Source: Brevundimonas naejangsanensis DSM 23858 (GTDB taxonomy: Bacteria; Pseudomonadota; Alphaproteobacteria; Caulobacterales; Caulobacteraceae). Taken from it: a stretch of DNA of 64,000 nucleotides. The notes beneath the pieces are model-generated. The model searched no databases. It was not told where the DNA came from and worked only from the letters and a program-made list of their open reading frames with translations. A program made the translations under genes and the position numbers. Positions 35,776 to 45,141 of this stretch are shown here, piece after piece. Each line of letters starts with the position of its first letter. Within the stretch, counting starts at the first letter, position 1. The stretch lies in NCBI RefSeq assembly GCF_000421705.1, contig NZ_ATXN01000004.1, forward strand, positions 131,501-195,500, written 5' to 3'.

Positions 35776-36641
35776 ATCGGCGCTCCCAGCCTGCGGCTGC
35801 GCCGCTCGCTCAACAGGTTGATGATGGCGGCGGCCGTCTCCTCGACCGAACGCCGGGTCACGTCGATGGTCGGCCACCCGCGCCGTTCAAAGGCGCGACG
35901 CGCCTTGATGGTCTCTTCACGAACGGAGTCATGGTCGACATAGGCCGAGGCGTGGCCTGCGTTCAGCCCGTCCAGGCGATTGCGGCGGATCTGCACCAGA
36001 CGGTCCGGCGAGACGGTCAGGCCGACCACCAGCGGGTTCTTCAGCGCCGTCAGCCGCTCCCCGTCTTCCTGACCCGGAACCAGCGGCACATTGGCCGCCC
36101 GGATGCCCCGGTGAGCCAGATAGATGCAGGTCGGCGTCTTGGACGTCCGGCTGACGCCGCACAGGACGACATCGGCCTGTTCCAGCTGCTCCAGCGTTCC
36201 TTGTCCGTCATCGTGGGCGATGGCGTAGTCCAGCGCGCTCATCCGGTTGAAATAGCCGGTATCCAGGGCGTGCTGGGCGCCCACCCGCGCCGAAACATCC
36301 GCCCCCAGATAGCGCGACAGGGCGCCGACCAGCGGGTCCAGCGCCCCGATCTGCGGCATCTGCAGCTGACGGCAGCCTTCCTCCAGTTGCTCGCGCAGTT
36401 CCCGATCGACCAGCGTATGCAGAACCACGCCGGGCGCCGCTGCAATTTCTTCCAGCACCCGCTCCATCTGCTTGTTGGACCGCACCAGGGCGTAGATGTG
36501 CTCGATGGGAATGACGCCGTCGAACCGGGCGATCACCGCCTTGGCCATCGCGTTCAACGTCTCGCCCGTCGAATCCGAGACGAGATGAACATGAAAATAG
36601 GTGGCCAGACGCGAAGCGCCGGGAGGACGGGCAGGGCTCAT
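35772..36641 (-). CDS. ppsR: Pyruvate, phosphate dikinase / PEP synthase regulatory protein (DUF299)
   Basis: The protein has 289 residues. It has the DUF299 start YFHVHLVSDSTGETLNAMAK and the nucleotide-binding motif CGVSRTSKTPTCIYLAHRGI. Members are combined kinase/phosphotransferases that switch pyruvate phosphate dikinase or PEP synthase on and off. In Caulobacter the homologous gene (RP001) borders the chromosomal origin, and here too the start faces a large non-coding stretch and hemE. Confidence 0.93.
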   Translation of the reverse strand: MSPARPPGASRLATYFHVHLVSDSTGETLNAMAKAVIARFDGVIPIEHIYALVRSNKQMERVLEEIAAAPGVVLHTLVDRELREQLEEGCRQLQMPQIGALDPLVGALSRYLGADVSARVGAQHALDTGYFNRMSALDYAIAHDDGQGTLEQLEQADVVLCGVSRTSKTPTCIYLAHRGIRAANVPLVPGQEDGERLTALKNPLVVGLTVSPDRLVQIRRNRLDGLNAGHASAYVDHDSVREETIKARRAFERRGWPTIDVTRRSVEETAAAIINLLSERRSRRLGAPM

Positions 36642-36929
36642 GAGGACGGCGTCTCCTTCTGGGCGACGGTCGGATCATCCCCGCGCCCTGTTGAAAAGCC
36701 GGGGCGCCGTTCGTGAAAGACCGGGCGCCGAATCCTGTAGCAAGCCCCGTCGTCGGTCGCGAGCGGGGATCGCGGGCGCCGTTGCCATGATCGGCGCCGG
36801 AGTCGTCCGCCTGGGCGCCGAGGTTTCATCCCATGCTGTGGGCAGGAGCGCCTGTCCAAATTCGGCGCCCATGGATTCACCCACAACGGCGCCCAGAGGC
36901 AAACCCGAGTCCCGCGGGTGTTTCACGGC

Positions 36930-36938
36930 TTATCCCCA
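36930..36938 (+). promoter_or_regulatory. DnaA-box-like site in oriC
   Basis: TTATCCCCA has one difference from the consensus TTATCCACA. Confidence 0.65.
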
Positions 36939-37022
36939 TGACTCACACCCCCGCTGGCGACTGCGCGGATTCGTTCGCCGCGAAACGGGGACAAGAGGGA
37001 GTCCGACCGGGACGGGCCAGGG

Positions 37023-37031
37023 TTATCCCCG
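37023..37031 (+). promoter_or_regulatory. DnaA-box-like site in oriC
   Basis: TTATCCCCG has two differences from the consensus TTATCCACA, in the same orientation as the site at 36930 and 93 bases away. Confidence 0.6.
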
Positions 37032-37055
37032 CGCTCCCCGGCCCTGCTTCCAACC

Positions 37056-37090
37056 TCTAATTCTTTCAATTCTTAAATCTGAATAGGGAT
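37056..37090. other. AT-rich element, probable DNA-unwinding region of oriC
   Basis: This is the only markedly AT-rich run in the origin region. It contains the direct repeat AATTCTTTCAATTCTTAA (AATTCTT twice, nine bases apart). It lies 25 bases after the second DnaA box, the usual place for strand opening. Confidence 0.6.
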
Positions 37091-37125
37091 TGAGGCTTGG
37101 GGGTGTGCATCCTAAAGCCCAAGAC

Positions 37126-38160
37126 ATGAGCACGCCCCTTCTGATCCAGGCTCTCCAGGGCCAAACCCTTTCCCGCCCGCCCGTGTGGTTCATGCGTCAA
37201 GCCGGGCGCTACCTGCCGGAGTACCGGGCCTTGCGGGCCCAGGCGCCGGACTTCATCGCCTTCTGCCTGAACCCGGAGATGGCGGCGGAGGCGACCCTGC
37301 AGCCGATGCGCCGTTTCGGCTTCGACGCCGCCATCGTCTTCGCCGACATCCTGCTGATCCCCGGCGCCCTGGGGCAGAAGGTGTGGTTCGAGGCGGGGGA
37401 GGGGCCGCGTCTGGGCGCCCTGCCGTCGGTGCAGTCGATGGCCGACAAGGCTCAGCAGGCTGGAGAAGCCCTCAAGGCCGTGGGCCAGACGCTCAGCCTG
37501 GTGCGCGCGGAACTGGAGCCTGAACGCGCCCTGATCGGCTTTGCGGGCGCGCCCTGGACCGTGGCGACCTATATGCTGGACGGCGAGCACCGGACGATGG
37601 GCAAGGGCGAGCGCGGTCTGGCGCGGACCTACGCCTATACCCAGCCCGAGATCGTCTACGGCCTTCTGGACGTGCTGGTGGAGTCCACCGCCCACTATCT
37701 GAAGATGCAGCAGGACGCAGGCGCCCAGGTGCTGAAGATCTTCGAGAGCTGGGCCGAGGGCCTGCCCGACGATCTGTTCGAAAGCCTGGTGCTGAAGCCG
37801 CATCAGAAGCTGGTGACCCGCGCCCGCGAACTGGGCGTCACCGTGCCCCTGATCGGCTTCCCGAGAGGCTCGGCGGCCCTGGCTGAACGCTATGCGCGCG
37901 AATGCGAGGTGCAGGGCGTGGCGCTGGACACCGCCTGTCCGCTGGAAGTCGGCCAGCGCGTGCAGAAGATCAAACCCATCCAGGGCGCGCTGGACCCTCT
38001 GCTGCTGCGCGCAGGCGGCGAGGCGCTGGACCGCCGCGTCGATCAGCTGATGGAGGCCTGGGGCCAGGGGCCGTGGATCTTCAACCTGGGCCACGGCATC
38101 CTGCCGGACGTGCCGATCGCCCATGTCGAGCAGGTTCTAAAGCGGATCGGCGCCCAATGA
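37126..38160 (+). CDS. hemE: Uroporphyrinogen decarboxylase
   Basis: The protein has 344 residues. The signatures PPVWFMRQAGRYLPEYRALR, FADILLIPGALGQKVWFEAG, GFAGAPWTVATYMLDG and FNLGHGILPDVP are all present. It decarboxylates uroporphyrinogen III to coproporphyrinogen III. The ATG at 37126 is the family start. hemH overlaps the stop (ATGA) and hemJ follows, so three heme genes form one unit that starts at the origin, as in Caulobacter. Confidence 0.96.
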   Translation: MSTPLLIQALQGQTLSRPPVWFMRQAGRYLPEYRALRAQAPDFIAFCLNPEMAAEATLQPMRRFGFDAAIVFADILLIPGALGQKVWFEAGEGPRLGALPSVQSMADKAQQAGEALKAVGQTLSLVRAELEPERALIGFAGAPWTVATYMLDGEHRTMGKGERGLARTYAYTQPEIVYGLLDVLVESTAHYLKMQQDAGAQVLKIFESWAEGLPDDLFESLVLKPHQKLVTRARELGVTVPLIGFPRGSAALAERYARECEVQGVALDTACPLEVGQRVQKIKPIQGALDPLLLRAGGEALDRRVDQLMEAWGQGPWIFNLGHGILPDVPIAHVEQVLKRIGAQ

Positions 38161-39236
38161 CCGGGACCGCCACGAACGACGAGGGACGACCCAACCGGCG
38201 CGTGGCGGTCGTCCTGACAAATCTGGGCGGTCCTGATCGTCCGGAAGCGGTCAAACCCTTCCTGTTCAACCTCTTCAACGATCCGGCCATCATCGGCCTG
38301 CCGGGGATCGTGCGTACGCCGCTGGCCAAGCTGATCTCCAGCCGTCGCGAAGCCTCGGCCCAGGCCAACTACGCCCTGATGGGCGGCGGCTCGCCCCTGC
38401 TGCCCGAGACGCAGAAACAGGCCGAGGCCCTGTCGCGCGCCCTGGCGGACGCTTCGCCGGGCGACGACAGCCGGGTCTTCATCGCCATGCGATACTGGCA
38501 TCCCCTGACGGAAGAGACGGCGGCGGCGGTCAAGGCCTTCCAGCCCGACCAGATCATCCTTCTGCCCCTCTATCCGCAGTTCTCGACCACTACGACGGCC
38601 TCGTCGCTGAAGAAGTGGACCGAGTGCTACGACGGCCCCGGCGAGATCCACGTCGTCTGCTGCTACCCGGACGCCGACGGCCTGATCGAGGCCCAGGTCC
38701 GCCTGATCCAGCAGACGTTGGACAAGGCTGAAGGCAAGCCGGTGCGGGTGCTGTTCTCGGCCCACGGCATCCCCGAGAAACTGGTCGCGGCCGGCGATCC
38801 CTATCAGGCCCAGGTCGAGGCGACCGTGGCCGCCGTGGTCGAGCGCATGGGCCTGACCGATTGGGCCATCTGCTATCAGAGCCGGGTCGGTCCGCTGAAA
38901 TGGCTGGGCCCCGCCACCCCTGACGCCATCGAACAGGCGGCCAGAGATGGCGTGGGCGCGCTGGTGGTGCCGATCGCCTTCGTCTCAGAACACATCGAGA
39001 CCCTGGTCGAACTGGACATGGAATACGGCGAACTGGCCCACAAGGTCGGTTGCGCCCCTTATCTGCGCGCGCCGACGGTCAGCGCCGACCCGGTTTTCAT
39101 CACCGCCCTGGCCGATGCGGTCGGGCGGGCGCTGGAGACGTCGGGGACGGCGCCGCAGGGCGCTTCTCTGGGTGGACCATGCGCCCACTTGAAAGCCTGC
39201 CCGTCCGGCTGTTCAAAGGGCTCTAGGGCGGCCTGA
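38157..39236 (+). CDS. hemH: Ferrochelatase
   Basis: The protein has 359 residues. VAVVLTNLGGPDRPEAVKPF starts the fold, and the metal-site His lies in VRVLFSAHGIPEKLVAAGDP. YQSRVGPLKWLGPATPDAIE and VPIAFVSEHIETLVELDMEY are conserved. It inserts Fe(II) into protoporphyrin IX at the inner membrane. The C terminus has three closely placed Cys (CAHLKACPSGCSKGSRAA), which fits the [2Fe-2S]-containing ferrochelatases known from Caulobacter. It is coupled to hemE by a four-base overlap. Confidence 0.95.
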   Translation: MTGTATNDEGRPNRRVAVVLTNLGGPDRPEAVKPFLFNLFNDPAIIGLPGIVRTPLAKLISSRREASAQANYALMGGGSPLLPETQKQAEALSRALADASPGDDSRVFIAMRYWHPLTEETAAAVKAFQPDQIILLPLYPQFSTTTTASSLKKWTECYDGPGEIHVVCCYPDADGLIEAQVRLIQQTLDKAEGKPVRVLFSAHGIPEKLVAAGDPYQAQVEATVAAVVERMGLTDWAICYQSRVGPLKWLGPATPDAIEQAARDGVGALVVPIAFVSEHIETLVELDMEYGELAHKVGCAPYLRAPTVSADPVFITALADAVGRALETSGTAPQGASLGGPCAHLKACPSGCSKGSRAA

Positions 39237-39246
39237 GGGGATCGAC

Positions 39247-39714
39247 ATGGACTATTACAACCTGGCCCGCGGGCTTCACATTCTGGCGGTGATCGCCTGG
39301 ATGGCCGGAATGCTCTTCCTGCCGCGTCTGTTCGCCTATGACGCCGAGCAGAACGCCAAGTCTGAACCCCTGCGCAGCGAGATGCAGGCGCTGTTGCGCG
39401 TTTGGCAAACGCGGCTGCTGCGCATCATCATCAACCCGGCGATGATCCTGGCCTTCATCTTCGGCGGCTGGCTGCTGTGGCTGCGCAGCGGCGACGGCGC
39501 CGACTGGTCCTTCGCCCATCAGCCGTGGATGATGACCAAGCTGATCGGCGTCTTCCTGCTGGCCGGTTGGCACGGCTTTCTGGCGGGGCAGCGCAAGAAG
39601 ATCGCGGCGGGTACTTCCAAATACTCCGGTCGTTTCTGGCGCATGACCAATGAGATTCCCTTCGTTCTGGCCATCATCATGGTGCTGTCGGTGACGATGG
39701 AGTGGAGTTTCTGA
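39247..39714 (+). CDS. hemJ: Protoporphyrinogen IX oxidase HemJ
   Basis: The protein has 155 residues with four membrane helices. The family motif YYNLARGLHILAVIAWMAGM (with the essential His) opens the protein, and FLLAGWHGFLAGQRKK is the second conserved loop. HemJ is the cofactor-light, membrane-bound oxidase that replaces HemG/HemY in many alphaproteobacteria. It begins 10 bases after hemH, so the operon runs decarboxylase, ferrochelatase, oxidase. Confidence 0.94.
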   Translation: MDYYNLARGLHILAVIAWMAGMLFLPRLFAYDAEQNAKSEPLRSEMQALLRVWQTRLLRIIINPAMILAFIFGGWLLWLRSGDGADWSFAHQPWMMTKLIGVFLLAGWHGFLAGQRKKIAAGTSKYSGRFWRMTNEIPFVLAIIMVLSVTMEWSF

Positions 39715-39716
39715 GA

Positions 39717-39756
39717 GCCCTGACGCGAGCGAGGCGGTCGCGCGTTGCTTGAGGGC
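39717..39756 (+). repeat. Palindromic element after hemJ
   Basis: The outer stem is GCCCT/AGGGC, the inner stem imperfect (ACGC-GA-GCGA with TCGC-GCGT), then TTGCTTGAG. It begins three bases after the hemJ stop codon. Confidence 0.82.
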
Positions 39757-39964
39757 CTTGACCCGCATGGGTCTTTCGTGGTTCCGCTTCGGTGAACCGT
39801 GCGGCCGATCCGTGCAGCGCGGTCCCTCTCTTTTCGCGACGCCTGCCGGTTTGAACCTGCGGGAGCCCGTCGCCCTCCCTCCCAGCCCCTGCGGCTGAAG
39901 CCATTACGACCTTTCTGCTCCTGGCCGCCTTGCTGCGTCCGGGCGCGCGAACGAGCACGCCATC
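39757..39964 (+). promoter_or_regulatory. rho upstream region, C-rich leader
   Basis: These 208 bases lie between the element and rho. The second half is pyrimidine-rich and poor in G (for example CGCCCTCCCTCCCAGCCCC), like a rut site. rho is usually autoregulated through Rho binding in its own leader, so this fits. A GGTTC/GAACC hairpin lies near 39780-39797. Confidence 0.45.
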
Positions 39965-41461
39965 ATGACCGATACGCCTGACACGCCGGAAACCGAAGTC
40001 GCTGAAAACGCAGTGGAAACGCCTGTGGAGCGGCCGCGTCGCACTCTGAGCCTGGGCGGCAGCCGCACGGCGGCGCCGGTCGAGGAGGCCGAGCCTGAAG
40101 TCGCCGTTCACCCCGTCTCCGACGATGACGATCACGGCGTCGACACCACGGCGGAAGATGACGATGAGGACGACGACGGCGAGCCCATCGTTCCCAACGG
40201 CCGCATCACGCTTCAGGAACTGAACGAGAAGACGCCGGAAGACCTGGTCGCTTTCGCCGAGGGTCTGGACATCGAGAACGCCGGCAATCTGCGCAAGCAG
40301 GACCTGCTGTTCGCCATCCTGAAGACCCTGGCCGACGAAGAGGTCGAGATCATCGCTTCGGGCGTGCTGGAGATCCTGCCGGACGGTTTCGGCTTCCTGC
40401 GCAGCCCCGACGCCAACTACCTGCCGGGTCCGGACGACGTCTATGTCTCGCCGTCGCAGATCCGCCGCTTCGGCCTGCGTTCGGGCGACACGGTGCACGG
40501 CGCCGTGCGCGGCCCCCGCGAAGGCGAGCGCTACTTCGCCCTGCTCAAGGTCGACACGATCAACTTCGAAGATCCGGAGATGGTCAAGACCAAGGTCCTG
40601 TTCGACAACCTGACGCCGCTCTATCCCGAAGAGCGCCTGCACATGGAAATCCAGGATCCGACGCTGAAGGACCGCTCGGGCCGTGTCATCGACATCGTCG
40701 CCCCGCTGGGCAAGGGCCAGCGCTGCCTGATCGTCGCCCCGCCGCGTGTCGGTAAGACGGTGATGCTGCAGAACATCGCCAAGTCGATCGAGCGCAACCA
40801 TCCGGAAGTCTTCCTGATCGTCCTGCTGATCGATGAACGCCCCGAAGAAGTCACCGACATGCAGCGCACCGTGAAGGGCGAGGTCGTCGCCTCGACCTTT
40901 GACGAGCCCGCCTCGCGCCACGTCGCCGTGGCCGAAATGGTGATTGAAAAGGCCAAACGCCTGGTCGAGCACAAGAAGGACGTGGTGATCCTGCTGGACT
41001 CCATCACCCGTCTGGGCCGCGCCTACAACGCCACCGTCCCGTCGTCGGGCAAGGTGCTGACCGGCGGCGTCGACGCCAACGCCCTGCAGCGGCCCAAGCG
41101 CTTCTTCGGCGCCGCGCGCAACGTGGAGCAGGGCGGCTCGCTGACCATCATCGCCACGGCCCTGATCGACACGGGCAGCCGCATGGACGAGGTGATCTTC
41201 GAAGAGTTCAAGGGCACCGGCAACTCGGAAATCGTCCTGGACCGCAAGGTCGCGGACAAGCGCATCTTCCCGGCCATCGACGTGCTCAAGTCCGGCACCC
41301 GCAAGGAAGACCTCATCACGCCGAAGGACCAACTGGCCAAGACCTATGTCCTGCGCCGCATCCTCAACCCAATGGGGCCGCAGGACGCGATCGAGTTCCT
41401 GCTCGACAAGCTCCGCCAGTCCAAGAACAACGGCGACTTCTTCCAGTCGATGAACACATAA
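39965..41461 (+). CDS. rho: Transcription termination factor Rho
   Basis: The protein has 498 residues; E. coli Rho has 419. An acidic, low-complexity N-terminal extension of about 80 residues (with DDDEDDDGE) precedes the RNA-binding domain ([20 protein letters not shown]). The hexameric ATPase follows with Walker [21 protein letters not shown], the Q-loop/secondary RNA site [20 protein letters not shown] and [11 protein letters not shown]. It terminates untranslated transcripts. Rho next to mnmE near the origin is the Caulobacter order. Confidence 0.97.
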   Translation: MTDTPDTPETEVAENAVETPVERPRRTLSLGGSRTAAPVEEAEPEVAVHPVSDDDDHGVDTTAEDDDEDDDGEPIVPNGRITLQELNEKTPEDLVAFAEGLDIENAGNLRKQDLLFAILKTLADEEVEIIASGVLEILPDGFGFLRSPDANYLPGPDDVYVSPSQIRRFGLRSGDTVHGAVRGPREGERYFALLKVDTINFEDPEMVKTKVLFDNLTPLYPEERLHMEIQDPTLKDRSGRVIDIVAPLGKGQRCLIVAPPRVGKTVMLQNIAKSIERNHPEVFLIVLLIDERPEEVTDMQRTVKGEVVASTFDEPASRHVAVAEMVIEKAKRLVEHKKDVVILLDSITRLGRAYNATVPSSGKVLTGGVDANALQRPKRFFGAARNVEQGGSLTIIATALIDTGSRMDEVIFEEFKGTGNSEIVLDRKVADKRIFPAIDVLKSGTRKEDLITPKDQLAKTYVLRRILNPMGPQDAIEFLLDKLRQSKNNGDFFQSMNT

Positions 41462-41464
41462 TGG

Positions 41465-41508
41465 CGTCCCTATCGCCTCGCACGCGGTGCGAGGCTGCTT
41501 GAGGGACG
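41465..41508 (+). repeat. Palindromic element after rho, forward copy
   Basis: The outer stem is CGTCCCT/AGGGACG (7 bp, perfect), the inner hairpin GCCTCGCAC-GCG-GTGCGAGGC (9 bp, perfect), then TGCTTGAG. This is the best-paired copy in the window and starts three bases after the rho stop codon. It could act as the rho terminator. Confidence 0.93.
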
Positions 41509-41551
41509 TTCTCTGAAGCAGCCCCACGCCGCGCGTGCGGCGGTAGAGAAC
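41508..41551 (-). repeat. Palindromic element after rho, reverse copy
   Basis: The outer stem is GTTCTCT/AGAGAAC (perfect), the inner hairpin CGCCGC-GCGT-GCGGCG, with the box CTGAAGCAGC (reverse of GCTGCTTCAG). It abuts the forward copy head to head, sharing one base. Confidence 0.85.
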
Positions 41552-41558
41552 AAGAATG

Positions 41559-41574
41559 TGTTTCACGTGAAACA
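41559..41574. other. parS: parS centromere site 1
   Basis: TGTTTCACGTGAAACA is a perfect 16-bp palindrome and matches known parS sequences. It lies just upstream of the DUF6489 gene. Confidence 0.92.
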
Positions 41575-41586
41575 GGAGCGTGGGTC

Positions 41587-41826
41587 ATGAAGCTGAACAT
41601 CGAGATCGACTGCACCCCCGCCGAGGCTCGCGCCTTTCTGGGTCTGCCGGACGTGACGCCGCTCAACGATCATCTGGTGGCCGAGATGCAGAAGCGTATG
41701 GACGCCAACATGGCCGCCATGCAGACCGACGAACTGATGAAGACCTGGACCAGCTTCGGCGTTCAGGCCCAGGACCAGTTCCGCCGCCTGATGGAAGCCG
41801 CCGTCACGGGCGCGGCCAAGCCCTGA
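41587..41826 (+). CDS. DUF6489-type small protein
   Basis: The protein has 79 residues. MKLNIEIDCTPAEARAFLGL, then PDVTPLNDHLVAEMQKRMDA is a conserved small protein found before mnmE in Caulobacterales and sphingomonads. It is probably a short beta-hairpin plus helices without membrane segments; function unknown. A GGAG lies just before the ATG and the parS site right before that. Confidence 0.8.
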   Translation: MKLNIEIDCTPAEARAFLGLPDVTPLNDHLVAEMQKRMDANMAAMQTDELMKTWTSFGVQAQDQFRRLMEAAVTGAAKP

Positions 41827-41850
41827 ATCTGACGACGTGGGCCTGACGAC

Positions 41851-43164
41851 GTGAGCGACACCATTTTCGCCCTCGCCACCCCGCCGGGGCGGGGCGCCAT
41901 CGCGGTGCTTCGACTGTCAGGACCGGCCACGGAGACGGCTTTGACGGCGCTGGGGGCAGGGGGGCTTGCCCCGCGCCTGGCCTCGGTGCGCAGCCTGCGC
42001 CACGACGGCTGCTTGATTGACGAAGCCCTGGTGTTGCGCTTCATCGCCCCGCGTTCCTACACGGGCGAGGACTCGGCCGAGCTGCACCTGCACGCCGGCC
42101 GCGCCGTGGTCGAGGCGGCCAGCACCGCCCTGATCGCCCTCGGCTTGCGTCCGGCGGACCCGGGCGAATTCACCCGCCGCGCCTTCCAGAACGGGCGCAT
42201 GGATCTGGCGCAGGCCGAGGCCGTCGCCGACCTCATCGACGCTGAAACCGAAGCCCAGAAATCTCAGGCCCTGGGCCAACTCGACGGCGCCCTGTCCGCC
42301 GCCTACGCCGGATTTCGCCGCGACCTGTTGAAGGCTCTGTCGCTGGTCGAGGCTGAGATTGACTTCCCCGACGAGGAAGTGCCTGACAATCTGGCGCGTA
42401 TGGCCGGGCCGGTGCTCGACGCCCTGGCCGCCGATCTGCGCACGGCCTTGGCGGATTCCGAGCGCGGCCGCCGGGTGCGCGAGGGCTATCGCATCGTTCT
42501 GATCGGCGAGACCAACGCGGGCAAGTCGTCGCTGTTCAACGCTCTTGTCGCGCGGGAGGCGGCCATCGTGACGCCGATCGCTGGAACGACGCGCGACGTG
42601 CTGGATGCAGACATCATGATCGGCGGTTACGCCGTCACCCTGTCAGACACGGCCGGTCTGCGCGACAGCGAGGATCCGGTCGAGGCCGAGGGCATCCGCC
42701 GCGCCCGTGTCCGCGCCGAGGGCGCTGACCTGCGTCTGTGGGTGCGTTCGCCCTCTACCGAGGGCGATACGAATCCGGCTTTCGGCTTCATTCGTTCCTC
42801 TGACCTTCAGGTGTTGAACAAGTCCGACCTGGGCGCAGTGGCGGCGGCGCCGGATCTCGAAGCCTTGAGCGTCAGCACGATGACGGGACAGGGGCTGTCT
42901 GAACTGCATGACTGGATCGCGGCCCGCCTGGCCCGCGACCTGTCCGGCGCCGACTTCCCCACCGTGACCCGCGAACGCCATCGTCGTCGCCTGGCGGAAG
43001 CTCTGGCTGGGGTTGAAGCGGGGCGTCGTGCGCTAGATCTGGGGCCGGAGATGGCGGGCGATGATCTACGCCGCGCTGCCGACGCCTTGGCCCGCGTCAC
43101 CGGCGCCATCGGTGTCGAGGATATCCTGGGCGAGGTCTTCTCTTCCTTCTGTATCGGCAAATAG
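41851..43164 (+). CDS. mnmE: tRNA modification GTPase MnmE
   Basis: The protein has 437 residues from a GTG at 41851. The N-terminal folate-binding domain (IFALATPPGRGAIAVLRLSG), a helical domain and a G domain (IVLIGETNAGKSSLFNALVA, DTAGLRDSEDPVE, NKSD) are present, and the protein ends with the catalytic CIGK tail. With MnmG it makes the cmnm5 modification on wobble uridines. mnmG follows after a parS site, so the two partners are adjacent. Confidence 0.96.
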   Translation: MSDTIFALATPPGRGAIAVLRLSGPATETALTALGAGGLAPRLASVRSLRHDGCLIDEALVLRFIAPRSYTGEDSAELHLHAGRAVVEAASTALIALGLRPADPGEFTRRAFQNGRMDLAQAEAVADLIDAETEAQKSQALGQLDGALSAAYAGFRRDLLKALSLVEAEIDFPDEEVPDNLARMAGPVLDALAADLRTALADSERGRRVREGYRIVLIGETNAGKSSLFNALVAREAAIVTPIAGTTRDVLDADIMIGGYAVTLSDTAGLRDSEDPVEAEGIRRARVRAEGADLRLWVRSPSTEGDTNPAFGFIRSSDLQVLNKSDLGAVAAAPDLEALSVSTMTGQGLSELHDWIAARLARDLSGADFPTVTRERHRRRLAEALAGVEAGRRALDLGPEMAGDDLRRAADALARVTGAIGVEDILGEVFSSFCIGK

Positions 43165-43178
43165 GCCGGGCTTTCACC

Positions 43179-43194
43179 TGTTTCACGTGAAACA
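43179..43194. other. parS: parS centromere site 2
   Basis: TGTTTCACGTGAAACA is a perfect palindrome in the 81-base gap between mnmE and mnmG. Confidence 0.92.
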
Positions 43195-43245
43195 ACCGTT
43201 CTCGAGCCGGTGGCGATTCCGGCCCGGATGGACTATGTGGACGCC

Positions 43246-45141
43246 ATGAGTTCGATCCCCGATCATACCTTTGATGTCGTCGTCATTGGCGGCGGCCACG
43301 CCGGTTGCGAGGCCGCGACGGCCGCCGCGCGCGCCGGCGCCCGCACCCTGCTTCTGACCCAGAAGCTGGAGACCATCGGCGAGATGAGCTGCAACCCGGC
43401 CATCGGCGGCCTGGGCAAAGGCCATCTGGTGCGCGAGATCGACGCCCTGGACGGCGTCATGGGCCGTCTGGCCGATGTCTCGGGCATCCAGTTCCGCATG
43501 CTGAATCGCTCCAAGGGCGCCGCCGTGCGCGGCCCGCGCAGCCAGATCGACCGCCGCCTGTATCGCGAGGCCATGCAGGCCGAATTGGCGGACTATTCAA
43601 ACCTGATCCTGATGGCGGGCACGGCTGAGGGCCTGATACTGAACGGCGATCGCGTCGTCGGCGTGAAGACCGGGGCAGGGGAAGCGATCCGCGCCGGGGC
43701 AGTCGTGTTGACGACCGGCACCTTCCTCAACGGCGTCATCCATCGTGGCGATCTGCGCATCCCGGCCGGGCGCTATGGCGAGGATCCATCGACGGGCCTG
43801 GCCGGCGACCTGCATGCCGCGGAGCTAATGATGGGTCGGCTGAAAACCGGCACGCCCGCGCGCCTGGACGGCCGCACCATCGCCTGGGACCGGCTGGAGA
43901 TGCAGGCGGCGGACGACCAGCCCGTGCCTTTCAGCTTCATGACGGGCCGTATCGAGGTGCCGCAGATCGCCTGCGGCGTCACCCATACGACCGAAGAGAC
44001 GCATCGCATCATCGCCGACAACCTCGGCGAAAGCGCCGTATATGGCGGGCGGCTTTCGGGTCGTGGCCCGCGCTACTGCCCCTCGATCGAGGACAAGGTT
44101 GTGCGGTTCGCCGACAAGACCAGCCATCAGGTCTTCCTGGAGCCGGAAGGTCTGGATGATCCCAGCGTCTATCCGAACGGGATTTCGACCTCGGTGTCCG
44201 ATGCGACGCAGCTGGCCTTCCTTCACACCATGCCGGGTCTGGAGAAGGTCGAGGTTTTCCGTTTCGGCTACGCCATCGAATACGACTATGTCGATCCGCG
44301 TGAGCTGACACCAGCGCTGGAGGTCAAGAAGCGACCCGGCCTGTATCTTGCGGGCCAGATCAACGGTACGACCGGCTATGAGGAGGCGGGCGCGCAAGGG
44401 CTGATCGCCGGCCTGAACGCCGCCCGCGCAGCCGCCGGTTCTGATCCGCTGATCCTCGGCCGCGATCAGGCCTATATCGGCGTGATGATCGACGACCTGG
44501 TGACGCGCGGCGTTACCGAGCCCTATCGCATGTTCACCAGCCGTGCCGAGTATCGTCTGACCCTGCGCGCCGACAACGCTGATCAGCGGCTGACGCCGAT
44601 CGGAATTGAAGCGGGTATCGTCGGCGCAGAGCGGGCGAAGATCTGGCTGGAGAAGGCGGACCTTCTGGGCGCGGCCAATCGTGTTTCACGTGAAACGCTG
44701 TTCACGCCCAAGGAGGCGGGGGCGCTGGGCATCACGGTCAACGCCGATGGTCAGCGTCGCTCGATCCGCGACCTGCTGGCCTTCCCGAACGTGACGCTGG
44801 ATCAGTTCATTGCGATTCGCCCTGTAATCGCAGACTGGTCCGCCGCGGTGCGGGAACAGGTCGAGATCGACGCCGTCTACGCCGGCTATCTGGACCGTCA
44901 GGCCCAGGACGCTGAGGCGCTGCGACGGGAGGAGGGACTGTCGCTGCCAGCCGACGTCGATTACGCGGCCATCGGCGCTCTGTCGAACGAAGTGCGCGAG
45001 AAGCTGTCCATGATCCGTCCCCTGACGCTGGGGCAGGCTGGTCGTATTGAAGGCATGACGCCGGGCGCCCTGACCGCGCTTTTGGCTCATGTGAAGAAGG
45101 TGAAGGGCGTGGAAGCAGATCTCGCGGCGGTCGTCGCCTGA
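43246..45141 (+). CDS. mnmG: tRNA uridine-5-carboxymethylaminomethyl synthesis enzyme MnmG (GidA)
   Basis: The protein has 631 residues. The FAD-binding motif [57 protein letters not shown] and [20 protein letters not shown] are typical. It works with MnmE on tRNA wobble uridines. I use the ATG at 43246 because the family starts a few residues before FDVVVIGG; in-frame starts at 43228 and 43210 are possible. A parS core lies inside the gene. Confidence 0.96.
   Translation: MSSIPDHTFDVVVIGGGHAGCEAATAAARAGARTLLLTQKLETIGEMSCNPAIGGLGKGHLVREIDALDGVMGRLADVSGIQFRMLNRSKGAAVRGPRSQIDRRLYREAMQAELADYSNLILMAGTAEGLILNGDRVVGVKTGAGEAIRAGAVVLTTGTFLNGVIHRGDLRIPAGRYGEDPSTGLAGDLHAAELMMGRLKTGTPARLDGRTIAWDRLEMQAADDQPVPFSFMTGRIEVPQIACGVTHTTEETHRIIADNLGESAVYGGRLSGRGPRYCPSIEDKVVRFADKTSHQVFLEPEGLDDPSVYPNGISTSVSDATQLAFLHTMPGLEKVEVFRFGYAIEYDYVDPRELTPALEVKKRPGLYLAGQINGTTGYEEAGAQGLIAGLNAARAAAGSDPLILGRDQAYIGVMIDDLVTRGVTEPYRMFTSRAEYRLTLRADNADQRLTPIGIEAGIVGAERAKIWLEKADLLGAANRVSRETLFTPKEAGALGITVNADGQRRSIRDLLAFPNVTLDQFIAIRPVIADWSAAVREQVEIDAVYAGYLDRQAQDAEALRREEGLSLPADVDYAAIGALSNEVREKLSMIRPLTLGQAGRIEGMTPGALTALLAHVKKVKGVEADLAAVVA
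44682..44697. other. parS: parS centromere site 3 (inside mnmG)
   Basis: TGTTTCACGTGAAACG keeps the full 14-bp core GTTTCACGTGAAAC; only the last base differs from the palindrome. It encodes the residues RVSRET of MnmG. Confidence 0.88.

Larger units (their letters stand above)
36642..37125. other. oriC: Predicted chromosomal replication origin (oriC)
   Basis: This 484-base non-coding stretch between divergent ppsR and hemE matches the Caulobacter Cori context. It contains two DnaA-box-like sites TTATCCCC (36930, 37023) and two weaker TCATCCC sites (36675, 36826). Seven GANTC sites, the CcrM methylation target, occur within 274 bases (36730, 36800, 36874, 36907, 36940, 36968, 36999). Seven GGCGCC motifs lie at 36703, 36724, 36775, 36793, 36814, 36864 and 36888. 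An AT-rich segment stands next to hemE. No clear TTAA-N7-TTAA CtrA site was found, so CtrA control is not shown. The hemE promoter must also lie here. Confidence 0.88.

Noticed and set aside
36601-37086. A 161-residue open frame across the predicted origin
   Set aside because: It runs through repeats, DnaA boxes and the AT-rich element and has a Pro/Arg/Ser-rich composition. The position matches the known non-coding origin of Caulobacter.
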